Source: Teichococcus rhizosphaerae (GTDB lineage: Bacteria; Pseudomonadota; Alphaproteobacteria; Acetobacterales; Acetobacteraceae). From it: DNA of 64,000 nt. The stretch lies in NCBI RefSeq assembly GCF_002631185.1, contig NZ_PDNU01000003.1, forward strand, positions 186,001 through 250,000, written 5' to 3'. Every line of letters starts with the position of its first letter. Positions within the stretch are counted from its first letter, which is position 1. The position numbers and the translations under genes were made by a program. Under the pieces are notes generated by a model. That model did no database searches. It was not told the origin of the DNA and was given only the letters and a program-made list of their open reading frames with translations. Positions 18,281-30,681 of the stretch are shown here, one piece after another.

Positions 18281-19108
18281 ATGATCCCGCTGGCCCGATC
18301 GTCCCGCATCGCCATCCCCAAGCTGGGGCTGGGCACCTGGAAGCTGGCCGGGCCGGAAGGCCAGGCGGCGGTGGAAAGCGCGCTGGCGCTTGGCTACCGG
18401 CATCTCGACACCGCCGACCGCTACGCCAACGAGGCGGAGGTGGGCGCGGGCCTCGCCGCCTCCGGCGTGGCGCGGGGCGAGGTCTTCCTCACCAGCAAGG
18501 TGTGGCACGACAAGCTGGCGCCCGATGCGCTGCGCCGCTCGCTGGAAGGCTCGCTCGCCAAGCTGGGCACGGATTACCTCGACCTGTTCCTGATCCACTG
18601 GCCGGCCCCGGACATGGATCTCGCGGCGGCGGTGGCGGAGCTTGAAAGGGCGAAGTCCGAGGGGCTGGTCCGGCGCTGGGGCGTCTCCAACTTCCCGCTC
18701 GGCCTGATGCGGCGGCTGGAGGAGATGGGCGCCGAGCCCGCCTGCCTGCAGGTGGAATACCATGTGCTGCTCTCGCAGCGGGCGCTGCTCGACTGGTGCC
18801 GGCCGCGCGGCATCGCGCTCGCCGCCTATTCGCCGCTGGGGCAGGGGGCGCTGGCCAGCCAGCAGGTGCTGGCGGAGATCGGCCGCAGGCATGGCGCCAG
18901 CGGGCTGCAGGTGGCGCTGGCCTGGCTGCTGCGGCAGGAGATGGTGGTGGCCATCCCCAAGGCCAGCCGGCGCGAGACGCAGCAGGCCAATCTCGACGCC
19001 GTTCCCCTGGCGGAGAAGCTGACGGCGGAGGACGTCGCCGCGATCGACGCGCTGCCGAAGGACTGGCGCCGCGTGAACCCGGACTTCGCCCCCGACTGGA
19101 ACAGCTAG
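18281..19108 (+). CDS. Aldo/keto reductase
   Basis: NADPH-dependent reductase of the AKR superfamily, probably of the 2,5-diketo-gluconate reductase/DkgB-like group; the substrate is unknown. The 275-residue TIM-barrel has the catalytic tetrad Asp43 and Tyr48 (YRHLDTADRYANE), Lys73 (FLTSKVW) and His106 (LFLIHWP), plus a C-terminal cofactor segment VVAIPKASRRETQQANLDA. The ATG at 18281 follows GGAAGA and gives the canonical start; the open frame upstream lacks similarity. The 107-bp gap after the M20 gene argues for separate or loosely coupled expression. Confidence 0.9.
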   Translation: MIPLARSSRIAIPKLGLGTWKLAGPEGQAAVESALALGYRHLDTADRYANEAEVGAGLAASGVARGEVFLTSKVWHDKLAPDALRRSLEGSLAKLGTDYLDLFLIHWPAPDMDLAAAVAELERAKSEGLVRRWGVSNFPLGLMRRLEEMGAEPACLQVEYHVLLSQRALLDWCRPRGIALAAYSPLGQGALASQQVLAEIGRRHGASGLQVALAWLLRQEMVVAIPKASRRETQQANLDAVPLAEKLTAEDVAAIDALPKDWRRVNPDFAPDWNS

Positions 19109-19210
19109 AGCAGATCCCGATCAGATGAAAGCATCTGATCGGGTGAAGATGCTCGCAAGAACAGAAGGCTGGAGCAGTGGACGTGAGCCAGGGCGAACGG
19201 AAACTGCCTT
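19109..19210. repeat. Intergenic palindromic element between convergent genes
   Basis: A perfect 12-bp inverted repeat CCCGATCAGATG / CATCTGATCGGG with loop AAAG (19116-19143), framed by GAGCA...TGCTC. A second, looser inverted repeat has outer arms GCAGT / ACTGC (19174-19207). Base composition is visibly less GC-rich than the flanks. The layout resembles dispersed palindromic repeats found at gene ends in alphaproteobacteria; it may also serve as a bidirectional terminator. No second copy was recognised in this window. Confidence 0.5.
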
Positions 19211-19233
19211 AGAGGCGGGAAGGGACGCCCGCC

Positions 19234-19944
19234 TCAGCCGGCGGGCTTCTCCTCGCCCAGCAGCGCGGACCAGAGCGGCTCCTTGAGCTTGCCCAGGAAG
19301 GCGGCGTGGGCAGCGATCTCCGCCTCGCTCGGCACGATCGGGCGCGGGGTGCGCGCCACCGGCGCGGCGTCGAGCTGGATGCTGGAGGCGCTGGAGGCAA
19401 CCGGGCGCGCCGCCAGCGCCAGCCCCGGCTGCTTGCCGCCCATCAGCTCCAGATAGACCTGCGCCAGCAGCTGCACGTCGAGCAGCGCGTTGTGCGAGGT
19501 GCGCATGGAGTTGTCGATGCCGTAGCGGCGGCAGAGCGCGTCCAGGCTGTTGGGCAGGCCGGGAAAGCGCTTCTTGGCCAGCACCAGCGTGTCCACCATC
19601 CGCGCGCGGTCGAGCGGGCGGTGGCCGGCCTTCTTCAGCTCGGCGTCGAGGAAGCCGAAGTCGAAGGGCGCGTTGTGCGCGACGATCGGGTCGTCGCCCA
19701 GGAACTCCAGCATTGCCGGCGCGATCTCGGCGAATTTCGGCTTGTCGCGCAGCATGTCCCAGGTGAAGCCGTGCACCTTGGTGGCCTCTTCCGGCACCTC
19801 CCGCTCCGGGTCGATGAGCTGGTGGTAGAAGCGGCCGGTGGGAACCAGGTTGACCAGCTCCACCGCCGCCACCTCCAGCACGCGGTCGCCCGTGGCGGGG
19901 TCGAAGCCGGTGGTCTCGGTGTCCAGCACCAGGGCGCGGCTCAT
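19234..19944 (-). CDS. dnaQ: DnaQ, DNA polymerase III epsilon subunit (3'-5' proofreading exonuclease)
   Basis: Proofreading subunit of the replicative polymerase. The 236-residue DEDDh exonuclease has the acidic and His residues Asp8 and Glu10 ([10 protein letters not shown]), Asp95 ([10 protein letters not shown]), His151 and Asp156 (SHNALLDVQ). A C-terminal tail from about residue 185 is the region that binds the alpha subunit in other bacteria. It overlaps the coaE stop by 4 bp (ATGA), giving an aroE-coaE-dnaQ operon, a common alphaproteobacterial order. Confidence 0.95.
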   Translation of the reverse strand: MSRALVLDTETTGFDPATGDRVLEVAAVELVNLVPTGRFYHQLIDPEREVPEEATKVHGFTWDMLRDKPKFAEIAPAMLEFLGDDPIVAHNAPFDFGFLDAELKKAGHRPLDRARMVDTLVLAKKRFPGLPNSLDALCRRYGIDNSMRTSHNALLDVQLLAQVYLELMGGKQPGLALAARPVASSASSIQLDAAPVARTPRPIVPSEAEIAAHAAFLGKLKEPLWSALLGEEKPAG

Positions 19945-20525
19945 CGGTATTGCTCCAGAAGTCGGCGGATGGCGCGGCGCGCATGGCCGCGCGACAGGCC
20001 GGTGCGGATGACATGGTCGGCGCGCCGGCGCTTCTCGGCATCCGGCGTCTGGCGGGCGAGGATGGCGTCCAGCCGCTCCGGCGTCATGCCGCCGCGGGCC
20101 AGCACGCGGGCGCGCTGCACGGGGGCGGGGGCGGAGACCACCACCACCGCGTCGCAGCGCGCCTCGCCACGGGTCTCGAACAGCAGCGGGATGTCCAGCA
20201 CCACCAGCCGCCGCCCGGCGCGGCGGGCGCGGGCCAGGAAGCGCCGCTCCTCGCCCCGCACCAGCGGGTGGACGATGCCCTCCAGCCGGCGCAGCGCCGC
20301 GCGGTCGGCCAGCACCACGCGGCGCAGCGCCTCGCGGTCCACCGCGCCGTCCCGCACCGTGCCGGGAAAGGCCTCGCCGATCGGCCGCACCGCACGGCCT
20401 CCACGTCCCTGGAGGCGGTGCACGGCGGCGTCCGCGTCGAACACCGGCACGCCGAGGCGGCGGAAGGTGGCGGCGGCGGTGGACTTGCCCATGCCGATGC
20501 CGCCCGTCAGCCCGAGGATCTTCAT
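19941..20525 (-). CDS. coaE: CoaE, dephospho-CoA kinase
   Basis: Last step of coenzyme A synthesis: ATP-dependent phosphorylation of dephospho-CoA. The 194-residue product has the P-loop [12 protein letters not shown] at residues 5-16, the substrate-binding VFDADAAVH around 28-36, and the LID/arginine segment [17 protein letters not shown]. It overlaps aroE upstream and dnaQ downstream by 4 bp each, so translation of the three genes is coupled. Confidence 0.95.
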   Translation of the reverse strand: MKILGLTGGIGMGKSTAAATFRRLGVPVFDADAAVHRLQGRGGRAVRPIGEAFPGTVRDGAVDREALRRVVLADRAALRRLEGIVHPLVRGEERRFLARARRAGRRLVVLDIPLLFETRGEARCDAVVVVSAPAPVQRARVLARGGMTPERLDAILARQTPDAEKRRRADHVIRTGLSRGHARRAIRRLLEQYR

Positions 20526-21367
20526 GCGGCGCGGCGCGGGATGTCGGCGGCCACGAAATCGCGCAGCGCCTGGTCCACCACCGGCTCCACCCCGAACCAG
20601 GCGGCGAAGCCGGGCCGCGCCTGGTGCAGCAGCATCCCCAGCCCATCGACGCCGCGCAGGCCACGGGCGCGGGCGGCCGCCAGCAGCGGCGTCTCCAGCG
20701 GCACATAGACGGCGTCCGCCACCACGGCATGGCCAGGGAGCGGCGCGAGGTCGATCTCGAGCGGCGGCTGGCCGGCCATGCCGAGGCTGGTGGCGTTCAC
20801 CAGCAGCGCCGCATCGTCCAGCGGCGGCGCCTCGGCCACCGTCATGGGGCCGCCCAGCGCCCCGGCCAGGGCCTCGGCGCGGGCCCGGTTGCGGTTGACC
20901 AGGGTGAGGCGGGGGCAGCCGGCATCGAGCAGCGCGGCGGCGATGGCCCGCGCCGCGCCGCCCGCGCCCAGCAGCACGACCGGGCCGTCCTCCGCCCGCC
21001 ACCCCGGCGCCTGCTCCCGCACGCTTTCCAGGAAGCCGTAGCCATCGGTGTTGGAGCCCTCGATGCGGCCCCCGCGGAACACCAGCGTGTTCACCGCGCC
21101 GGCGCGCCGGGCGGTGTCCGCCACCGAATCGCACAACGCGAAGGCCGCCTCCTTGTGCGGGATGGTGACGTTGGCCCCCTGGAAGCCCAGCGAGACCAGG
21201 GCGCGCACGGCGTCGGCGAACGCCTGGGGGCGCACCTGCAGCGGGATGTAGGCGCCGTCGATGCCGTGCCGGTGCAGCCAGTGGCCATGCAGCCGGGGGG
21301 AGCGGGAATGCGAGGCCGGCCAGCCCAGCACCCCGGCCAGTCTGGCCTTGCCGGAGAGGATCGTCAT
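20522..21367 (-). CDS. aroE: AroE, shikimate dehydrogenase
   Basis: NADPH-dependent reduction of 3-dehydroshikimate to shikimate in aromatic amino acid synthesis. The 281-residue product has the shikimate-binding SHSRSP (19-24), the catalytic Lys72 in NVTIPHK, Asp108 in SNTDGYGF, the Rossmann loop [10 protein letters not shown] (about 131-140) and the NADP-binding [11 protein letters not shown]. It is the first gene of aroE-coaE-dnaQ and is divergent from gshB with about 130 bp between starts. Confidence 0.94.
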   Translation of the reverse strand: MTILSGKARLAGVLGWPASHSRSPRLHGHWLHRHGIDGAYIPLQVRPQAFADAVRALVSLGFQGANVTIPHKEAAFALCDSVADTARRAGAVNTLVFRGGRIEGSNTDGYGFLESVREQAPGWRAEDGPVVLLGAGGAARAIAAALLDAGCPRLTLVNRNRARAEALAGALGGPMTVAEAPPLDDAALLVNATSLGMAGQPPLEIDLAPLPGHAVVADAVYVPLETPLLAAARARGLRGVDGLGMLLHQARPGFAAWFGVEPVVDQALRDFVAADIPRRAA

Positions 21368-21496
21368 GCCGCCATGAATCGGGCGTGGCGGAAGCGCGGT
21401 CAATGGCCGATGTCGGCCCGCGCAGCCTCCCCCTGGCATTCCGCGCCCGGCGGTGCCACCACTTGGCGCGACGAAACGGCACACACGGAGCATTCC

Positions 21497-22441
21497 ATGG
21501 CGCGTGGCTTGAAGGTCGCGGTCCAGATGGACCCGATCCAGGGGATCAACATCGACGGCGACAGCACCTTCGTGCTGATGCTGGAGGCGCAGGCGCGGGG
21601 CCACCAGCTCTGGCACTACCACGTGAAGGACCTGACGCTGGCCTCGGGCAAGGTGCTGGCGCGGATGCAGCCCGTCGAGGTGCGGCGCGAGAAGGGCAAC
21701 CACTACACGCTGGGCGAGGCGGCGGAGCACGACCTCTCCACCATGGACGTGGTGCTGATGCGGCAGGACCCGCCCTTCGACATGGCCTACATCACGGCCA
21801 CCCACATCCTGGAGATGATCCATCCCCGGACGCTGGTGGTGAACGACCCAGCGCATGTCCGCAACGCGCCCGAGAAGCTGTTCGTGATGCAGTTCCCGGA
21901 TCTGATGCCGGACACCATCATCACCCACGACCCGCTGGAGGTGCGGAAGTTCCGCCTGAAGCATGGCGACATCATCGTCAAGCCGCTGTTCGGCAATGGC
22001 GGCGCCGGCGTGTTCCACCTGCGCCCCGAGGACGGCAACCTCAACTCCCTGCTGGAGCTCTACGCGGAACGCTCGCGCGAGCCGCTGATGATCCAGCAAT
22101 ACGTCCCCGCCGTGCGGCAGGGGGACAAGCGCATCATCCTGGTGGATGGTGTGCCGATGGGCGCCATCAACCGCGTGCCGGCGGAAGGCGAGAGCCGCTC
22201 CAACATGCATGTCGGCGGCCGCCCCGAGGCGGTGAAGCTGACCGAGCGGGACAAGGAGATCTGCGCCCGCATCGGCCCGGCGCTAAAGGAGCGCGGCCTG
22301 ATCTTCGTGGGCATCGACGTGATCGGCGACTATCTCACCGAGATCAACGTGACCTCGCCCACCGGCCTGCAGGAGCTCGCCCGCTTCGACGGCGTGCATC
22401 TGGAGAAGGCCATCTGGGACGCCATCGAGGCCCGGCGCTGA
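21497..22441 (+). CDS. gshB: GshB, glutathione synthetase
   Basis: ATP-grasp ligase joining gamma-glutamylcysteine and glycine. The 314-residue product matches the bacterial GshB length, with the N-terminal domain [18 protein letters not shown], the ATP-grasp core ([14 protein letters not shown], about 155-168) and the metal-binding [14 protein letters not shown] near residue 281. The ATG at 21497 begins the conserved domain; the longer upstream frame runs antisense to aroE. It is monocistronic here, and its product serves gloA among others. Confidence 0.95.
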   Translation: MARGLKVAVQMDPIQGINIDGDSTFVLMLEAQARGHQLWHYHVKDLTLASGKVLARMQPVEVRREKGNHYTLGEAAEHDLSTMDVVLMRQDPPFDMAYITATHILEMIHPRTLVVNDPAHVRNAPEKLFVMQFPDLMPDTIITHDPLEVRKFRLKHGDIIVKPLFGNGGAGVFHLRPEDGNLNSLLELYAERSREPLMIQQYVPAVRQGDKRIILVDGVPMGAINRVPAEGESRSNMHVGGRPEAVKLTERDKEICARIGPALKERGLIFVGIDVIGDYLTEINVTSPTGLQELARFDGVHLEKAIWDAIEARR

Positions 22442-22451
22442 CGCGGGCGGA

Positions 22452-22488
22452 AGAAGGGCCAGGGGGAATGCCTTCCCCCTGGCCTTCT
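22452..22488. terminator. Hairpin between convergent gshB and YeiH-type genes
   Basis: Long inverted repeat AGAAGGGCCAGGGGGAA / TTCCCCCTGGCCTTCT, with one bulged G and loop TGCC, immediately after gshB. Likely a bidirectional terminator. Confidence 0.6.
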
Positions 22489-22493
22489 CCGGC

Positions 22494-23534
22494 CTAGACC
22501 AGCCGGATCAGCAGCAGGCTGACCAGCCCCAGCGCCAGCAGCGACAGCATGACGGTGGCGGTGACGCGCCCGCCTGCCCGGGCCACCGTCCGCACATCGA
22601 CGCCAAGCCCCAGCGCCGCCATGGCGAGCAGGGTCAGCGCACCGGTGACGGCCGAGATCGGCGCCAGCAGCGCCTCCGGGATCAGCCCGAGCGCCCGCAG
22701 CGCCATCAGCCCCAGGAAGCCCAGGATGAACCAGGGCACCAGCTTGGCGAGCCCCGGCTTGCTTCCCCCCCGCTGCCCGGCCAGCACGGAAAGCCCCAGC
22801 ACCACCGGCCCCAGCATCAGCACGCGCACCAGCTTCACCAGCGTGCCGAGCTGCACGGCAAGCTGGCCCACTGGCGCCGTCGCGGCCAGCACCTGCGGCA
22901 CGGCATAGACGGTGAGCCCCGCCAGCACGCCATATTGCAGTTCGCTCAGCCCCAGCACCGGCACCAGCAGCGGCAGTGTCAGCACCACGCCCACGCCCAG
23001 CACCGCGGTGAAGGCGATGGCGCTCGCCACGTCCTTCGCCTGGGCGCCAATTACCGGCGCCACGGCGGCGATGGCCGAGTTGCCGCAGATGGAGTTGCCG
23101 CAGGCCACCAGCATGGCCATCCGCTTCGGCAGGCCCAGCATCCGCCCCAGGCCGTAGCTGAACAGGATGGCCAGGGCCACCACGGCGGCGATGCCCAGGA
23201 TCAGCGCCGGCCCCGCCGCCAGCATGGCGGTGACGCTGAGCGAGGCGCCGAGCAGCATCACCGCCACCTCCAGCAGGGTCTTGGCGCTGAGCGCGATGCC
23301 GGGGGCGAAGCGCGCCGGCACCGGCCAAAGGCTGCGCAGCGCGGTGCCGAGCAGAATGGCCAGCACCAGCGGGTCCAGCCAGGCGCGGCCGAGGAAAGCG
23401 GCCTGGGCCTGGGCGAGCAGCACCGCCACACCCGAGACGGCGGCGCAGAGCAGCAGGCCCGGCGCCATCCGCCGGAGCCAGGAGAAGGTCGGACGCGCCA
23501 CGGGCGCGGTGGCGGCGGAGGAGGCGGGCGGCAT
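22494..23534 (-). CDS. YeiH/UPF0324-family membrane protein (putative sulfate exporter family)
   Basis: Polytopic inner-membrane protein of 346 residues with about ten hydrophobic segments. It carries the family-specific VACGNSICGNSAIAAVAPVI around residues 150-170 and TVYAVPQVLAATAPV around 215-230. The family is annotated as putative sulfate exporters, but transport has not been well demonstrated. The ATG at 23534 is preferred; the frame continues to a TTG at 23588 with no similarity. It is divergent from a LysR regulator, the same pairing as E. coli yeiH-yeiE, which supports both calls. Confidence 0.85.
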   Translation of the reverse strand: MPPASSAATAPVARPTFSWLRRMAPGLLLCAAVSGVAVLLAQAQAAFLGRAWLDPLVLAILLGTALRSLWPVPARFAPGIALSAKTLLEVAVMLLGASLSVTAMLAAGPALILGIAAVVALAILFSYGLGRMLGLPKRMAMLVACGNSICGNSAIAAVAPVIGAQAKDVASAIAFTAVLGVGVVLTLPLLVPVLGLSELQYGVLAGLTVYAVPQVLAATAPVGQLAVQLGTLVKLVRVLMLGPVVLGLSVLAGQRGGSKPGLAKLVPWFILGFLGLMALRALGLIPEALLAPISAVTGALTLLAMAALGLGVDVRTVARAGGRVTATVMLSLLALGLVSLLLIRLV

Positions 23535-23612
23535 GACAGAACCGTTGCGTTTGGGTGACGCCGATCCTGCCGGCCATGCCTTGTTCAATCCAACGGGTTG
23601 TTCTTGTCATTC

Positions 23613-23631
23613 CGTTCGATAAAACCGAACG
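23613..23631. promoter_or_regulatory. Candidate LysR-type operator in the divergent YeiH/LysR promoter
   Basis: Inverted repeat CGTTCG-N7-CGAACG with an AT-rich centre (ATAAAAC), 20 bp upstream of the LysR start and about 80 bp from the YeiH start. Dyads of this size in a divergent LysR promoter usually bind the regulator; here this is inferred from position and symmetry only. Confidence 0.5.
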
Positions 23632-23651
23632 ATTGGAGGCAAAGGCCGCGC

Positions 23652-24533
23652 ATGACACTGGACCAGCTCCGCGTCTTCCTGGCGGTGGCGGAGCGCGAGC
23701 ATGTCACCCGCGCGGCGGAGGCGCTGCACCTGACGCAATCGGCGGTCAGCGCCGCCATCCGCGCCCTGGAGGGGCGGCATGGCATCGCCCTGTTCCACCG
23801 CATCGGGCGGCGCATCGAGCTGACGGCGGAAGGGCGCATCTTCCGCGCCGAGGCGGCCGCCGTGTTGGCCCGCGCCGAGGCGGCGGAGCTGGTGCTTTCC
23901 GAGCTTGGCGGCGCGCTGCGGGGCACGCTGCGGGTGCAGGCGAGCCAGACCGTGGCAAGCTACTGGCTGCCGCCGCTGCTGGTGCGCTTCCACGCCGCCT
24001 GCCCGGGCGTGGCGGTGGAGGTGGGGGCGGGCAACACCACCAGCGTGGTGGAGGCGGTGCTGCGCGGCGAGGCGGAGCTGGGCTTCGTCGAGGGGGAGGT
24101 GACGGAGCCGGCGCTTTCCCAGACCGTGCTGGCGCGCGACCAGCTCGTGGTCGTGGTGGGGCCGCGCCACCCCTGGGCGCGCCGCGGGCCGCTCACCCTG
24201 GCCGAGTTGCCGGAAAGCCCCTGGGTGATGCGCGAGGCCGGCTCCGGCACCCGCGCCGCCTTCGAGGACCTGCTGCGCGCCTCGGGCCTTTCCCCCGGAG
24301 CGCTGTCCGTGACGCTGGAGCTGCCTTCCAACGAGGCGGTGCTGGCGGCCGTGGAAGCCGATGGCGGCGCCACCGTGGTGTCAGAGCGGGCGGCGGGGCC
24401 GCACCTGGCCGCCGGGTTGCTGGTGCAGGCGCCGATCGCGCTGCCACCGCGCAGCTTCAAGGCGCTGCGGCACCGGGAGCGCTATTCCAGCCGCGCCTCG
24501 CGCGCGCTGCTGGAGCTGGCGGGCGGCGGGTGA
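23652..24533 (+). CDS. LysR-family transcriptional regulator (YeiE/CysB-like pairing)
   Basis: DNA-binding regulator of 293 residues. The N-terminal winged helix (residues 1-60) contains LAVAEREHVTRAAEALHLTQSAVSAAIRALEGRHG; the co-inducer domain is about 88-290 (GTLRVQASQTVASYWLPPLL...). The ATG at 23652 gives the classic LysR beginning MTLDQLRVFLAVAE; a TTG further upstream is less likely. It is divergent from the YeiH-type gene with a 19-bp dyad between them, so it probably controls that gene and itself. The inducer is unknown. Confidence 0.9.
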   Translation: MTLDQLRVFLAVAEREHVTRAAEALHLTQSAVSAAIRALEGRHGIALFHRIGRRIELTAEGRIFRAEAAAVLARAEAAELVLSELGGALRGTLRVQASQTVASYWLPPLLVRFHAACPGVAVEVGAGNTTSVVEAVLRGEAELGFVEGEVTEPALSQTVLARDQLVVVVGPRHPWARRGPLTLAELPESPWVMREAGSGTRAAFEDLLRASGLSPGALSVTLELPSNEAVLAAVEADGGATVVSERAAGPHLAAGLLVQAPIALPPRSFKALRHRERYSSRASRALLELAGGG

Positions 24534-24548
24534 GGGTCCGCTGGCCGG

Positions 24549-24578
24549 TCAGAAGAGGCGCTTTCAGAAGAGGCGCTT
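24549..24578. repeat. 15-bp perfect tandem duplication at the ftsB-like 3' end
   Basis: The unit TCAGAAGAGGCGCTT occurs twice with no spacer. The second copy (24564-24578) encodes the last four residues and stop; the first lies just past the stop codon. Confidence 0.9.
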
Positions 24579-24887
24579 GTTGGGACCGTAGGGCATCACC
24601 AGCTCGTTCTTGCCCACCATGTTGAGCAGGGCGCGGGCGCGCTCGTCGAGCTGGTCGCGGTCGATGCGGTCGCCGCGCAGGCCGGCCACGCGACGCTCCA
24701 TGGCCTCGCGCTCCGTCTCGGCCTGGGCGAGGGTGATGCGCGCGGCCTCGATCTCGGCGGCCTTCGCTTCCCGCGCCAGGGAACCCACGCGGGGGCCATG
24801 CACCGCGTACCAGGCGAAATGCCAGATCAGCCCCGCGAAGATCAGCGGCAGCCACAGAACCTGGATCGTCCGCTTGATGGCCCGCAT
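24564..24887 (-). CDS. FtsB/DivIC-type septum formation initiator
   Basis: Bitopic division protein of 107 residues. A short cytoplasmic N-terminus and one membrane helix (about residues 8-28, VLWLPLIFAGLIWHFAWYAV) lead into a periplasmic coiled coil (about 40-80, LAREAKAAEIEAARITLAQAE) and the conserved ARALLNMVGKNELVMP tail. It is the FtsB-like partner of FtsL/FtsQ. The ATG at 24887 is chosen because the helix then lies near the N-terminus. As in many alphaproteobacteria it sits next to eno. A perfect 15-bp tandem duplication spans its stop codon. Confidence 0.85.
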   Translation of the reverse strand: MRAIKRTIQVLWLPLIFAGLIWHFAWYAVHGPRVGSLAREAKAAEIEAARITLAQAETEREAMERRVAGLRGDRIDRDQLDERARALLNMVGKNELVMPYGPNKRLF

Positions 24888-25013
24888 GGGAATCACTCCG
24901 CTCTCCGCACCGCAGCACGGATTAACGGCATGCAAAAGGCGTTGTGCAAGAGGAGGATAGCGGCCGCTCCTGGTTTCGGGCGGCAGCGTGGCGCCAGGGC
25001 CACGAAATCGAGA

Positions 25014-25041
25014 GGGCCGGGGGTGGCAACACCCCCGGCCC
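25014..25041 (-). terminator. Hairpin downstream of eno
   Basis: Perfect 12-bp inverted repeat GGGCCGGGGGTG / CACCCCCGGCCC with a 4-base loop, about 45 bp past the eno stop. Very stable, but no T-run follows on the minus strand. Confidence 0.6.
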
Positions 25042-25086
25042 CAGGCCCTGCCAGTGCCCCGGCCCCAGTCCCGGTCAGTGCCCCGG

Positions 25087-28720
<3,634 letters not shown>

Positions 28721-28806
28721 GGCGGTGCGCTCTTAGCCGCGTTCCGCGAACGGCGCCAGCGGCAAGGTGGCCGGCGCGCGCCCTTTCGGCGCGGAATCAT
28801 GGAAGC

Positions 28807-30009
28807 CTAGTCCAGCAGCGTGGCGGGATCGGGGATGTCGAGACGGAAGGCGGGGCCGTTCCAGCGCGGCTCGCCGCCCAGCTTCTGGCTCAACGCCAGG
28901 ATCAGGCGCATCCCCAGCCCGTCGCTTTCCGCCGGGTCGAAGCCCGGCGGCAGGCCCACCCCCTCATCCTCCACCTCCAGCCGCAGGCCGCCCGTGGCGG
29001 GGTCGCGCAGGCACCGGACGCGGACGGCGCCGGCGCCGTGCTTGGCGGCGTTGCTCACCACCTCGGTGACGACGAGGCCGATGGTGATGGCGTGGTCGGC
29101 CAAGCATTCGGGCGCATCGGCCAGCACCTGGAGGGCGCGGCCGGAGTCGCCGAGCCCGGTGGAGCGGTCGAGGTCGCCGCACAGGCCGCGGAGGTAGCTG
29201 CCCAGTTCCACCGTGCCGATGCGATCCGCCCGGTAGAGCCTGTCATGCACCAGAGCAATGGTGGAAACGCGCTGCGTCGCCTCCTCCAGCGCCTCCCGCG
29301 TGCCGTCGGGGGAAAGGCGGGCCTGCAGCGAGAGCAGGGATCGCGTGACCGTCAGGCTGTTCCGCACCCGGTGGTCCACCTCCCGCAGCAGCAGCTCCTT
29401 CTCGCGCAGCAGCCCGTCGCGCGTGGCCCGCGCCTCCTCCGCCTCGCGGGCATGGTCGGCGGAAAGGGCGGCGAGCCGCGCCAGCTCGCGCTCCCGCCGC
29501 TCGCGGTCCACCGCCAGGGCCAGCGTGTGGGCCAGGGCTTCCAGGAAGGTCGCGTCAGGCGCGGTGAAGGCGCCACCCTCCTGGCTGTCCACCTCCAGGA
29601 CGCCGAACGGCCCGGCCGCGCCGCGGATCACCACGCTCACGGCGCTGCGGAGGGCGTGCGCGGCCATCAGGGGCGGCGCGCGGAACCGGCGCTCGCCCGC
29701 CAGGTCGTTGGAGATGACGGGCTCGCCGCTGGCGAAGGCAAGCCCCGCCGGGCTTTCCGGCCCGCCGCCGATGCGCGCGGCGCCGACGCTGCCCTCGCGC
29801 CAGCCAATGCCGGCGCGCAGCAGGAAGGCGCCCTCCTGCGGCTGGTATTCCAGCACCTTGCCGAAGGGGGCCCCCGTTCCGCTGGCCGCCAGCCGCGCCG
29901 CCATCTCCAGCAGCGCCTGCAACGTCCCGCCCCGCAGGGCGGCGAGGCCGAGCTCCGCGATCAGCGCCTGCTGGCGCAGGCGTATGGTCAATTCCTGAGT
30001 CGAATCCAT
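28807..30009 (-). CDS. GAF-domain sensor histidine kinase, HisKA_2/HWE type
   Basis: Predicted cytoplasmic signalling kinase of 400 residues with no membrane segment. It has an N-terminal GAF domain (about 25-170), a coiled coil with repeated Arg/Glu (about 168-208), a HisKA_2 phosphoacceptor domain with His213 in LREVDHRVRNSL, and a HATPase domain (about 290-395) with N-box VVTEVVSNAAKHG and G-box EDEGVGLPPGF. The ATG at 30009 has an AGGTGA upstream and is preferred over 30030. No response regulator is adjacent, so it is an orphan whose ligand and partner are unknown; HWE/HisKA_2 kinases often feed the general stress response in this class. Confidence 0.85.
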   Translation of the reverse strand: MDSTQELTIRLRQQALIAELGLAALRGGTLQALLEMAARLAASGTGAPFGKVLEYQPQEGAFLLRAGIGWREGSVGAARIGGGPESPAGLAFASGEPVISNDLAGERRFRAPPLMAAHALRSAVSVVIRGAAGPFGVLEVDSQEGGAFTAPDATFLEALAHTLALAVDRERRERELARLAALSADHAREAEEARATRDGLLREKELLLREVDHRVRNSLTVTRSLLSLQARLSPDGTREALEEATQRVSTIALVHDRLYRADRIGTVELGSYLRGLCGDLDRSTGLGDSGRALQVLADAPECLADHAITIGLVVTEVVSNAAKHGAGAVRVRCLRDPATGGLRLEVEDEGVGLPPGFDPAESDGLGMRLILALSQKLGGEPRWNGPAFRLDIPDPATLLD

Positions 30010-30166
30010 GAAGTCACCTGCCCGGGCCATGGGGCGCGCGGCGGCGTGCCCGCACGCCGCGCCAGTCCGGCGGCTGCGTCATAAAGGCCGGAAGCGCGGC
30101 GGTGAATTCCCGATGCCGCGAGGGCGGCACCCCGTCCGCCCGGCGCGCCGCGCGGGGGAGGCGCCG

Positions 30167-30679
30167 TCAAGCGGGCGGCGCGGCCGCATCCGCCCGGGCC
30201 TGCCGCCCCACCATCTCGAGGGCCATGGCCACGCTGGCCGCGCGCACCGCGTCCCGGTCGCCCGGAAAGACGCAGCGCCGGTGGAGGGTGCCGCCGCCGC
30301 GCCGGCTCGCCGCCAGATGCACCAGCCCCACCGGCTTGCCGGGCGTGGCCCCGCCCGGGCCTGCGATTCCGGTGAGCGAAACGGCGAGGTCGGCGCCCGA
30401 ATCGCGCAGCGCGCCCTCCGCCATGGCGCGCGCCACCGGCTCGGAAACGGCGCCATGCGCCGCCAGCATCTCCTGCGGCACGCCCAGCATCCGCGCCTTG
30501 GCGCCGTTGGAATAGGTGACGTAGCCCGCGAGCAGCGTGGCGGATGAGCCCGGCACGGCCGTCAGCACGGCGGAAACCAGCCCGCCGGTGCAGCTCTCGG
30601 CGGTGGCGAGCGTCAGGCCACGGGCCTGGAGTTCCTCCAGCAGCAGGGCGGCCCGGGCGCGGATGGCGTCGTCGAGCAT
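30167..30679 (-). CDS. pncC: CinA C-terminal domain protein (nicotinamide-nucleotide amidohydrolase, PncC)
   Basis: Predicted to deamidate nicotinamide mononucleotide to nicotinate mononucleotide in NAD recycling. The 170-residue stand-alone CinA domain has the family start TLATAESCTGGLVSAVLT, YVTYSNGAKARMLGVP and AVSLTGIAGPGGATPGKPVGLV. The N-terminal MoCF-like domain of full CinA is absent, as in E. coli YgaD. It starts 2 bp after pgpA. Confidence 0.9.
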   Translation of the reverse strand: MLDDAIRARAALLLEELQARGLTLATAESCTGGLVSAVLTAVPGSSATLLAGYVTYSNGAKARMLGVPQEMLAAHGAVSEPVARAMAEGALRDSGADLAVSLTGIAGPGGATPGKPVGLVHLAASRRGGGTLHRRCVFPGDRDAVRAASVAMALEMVGRQARADAAAPPA

Positions 30680-30681
30680 GG

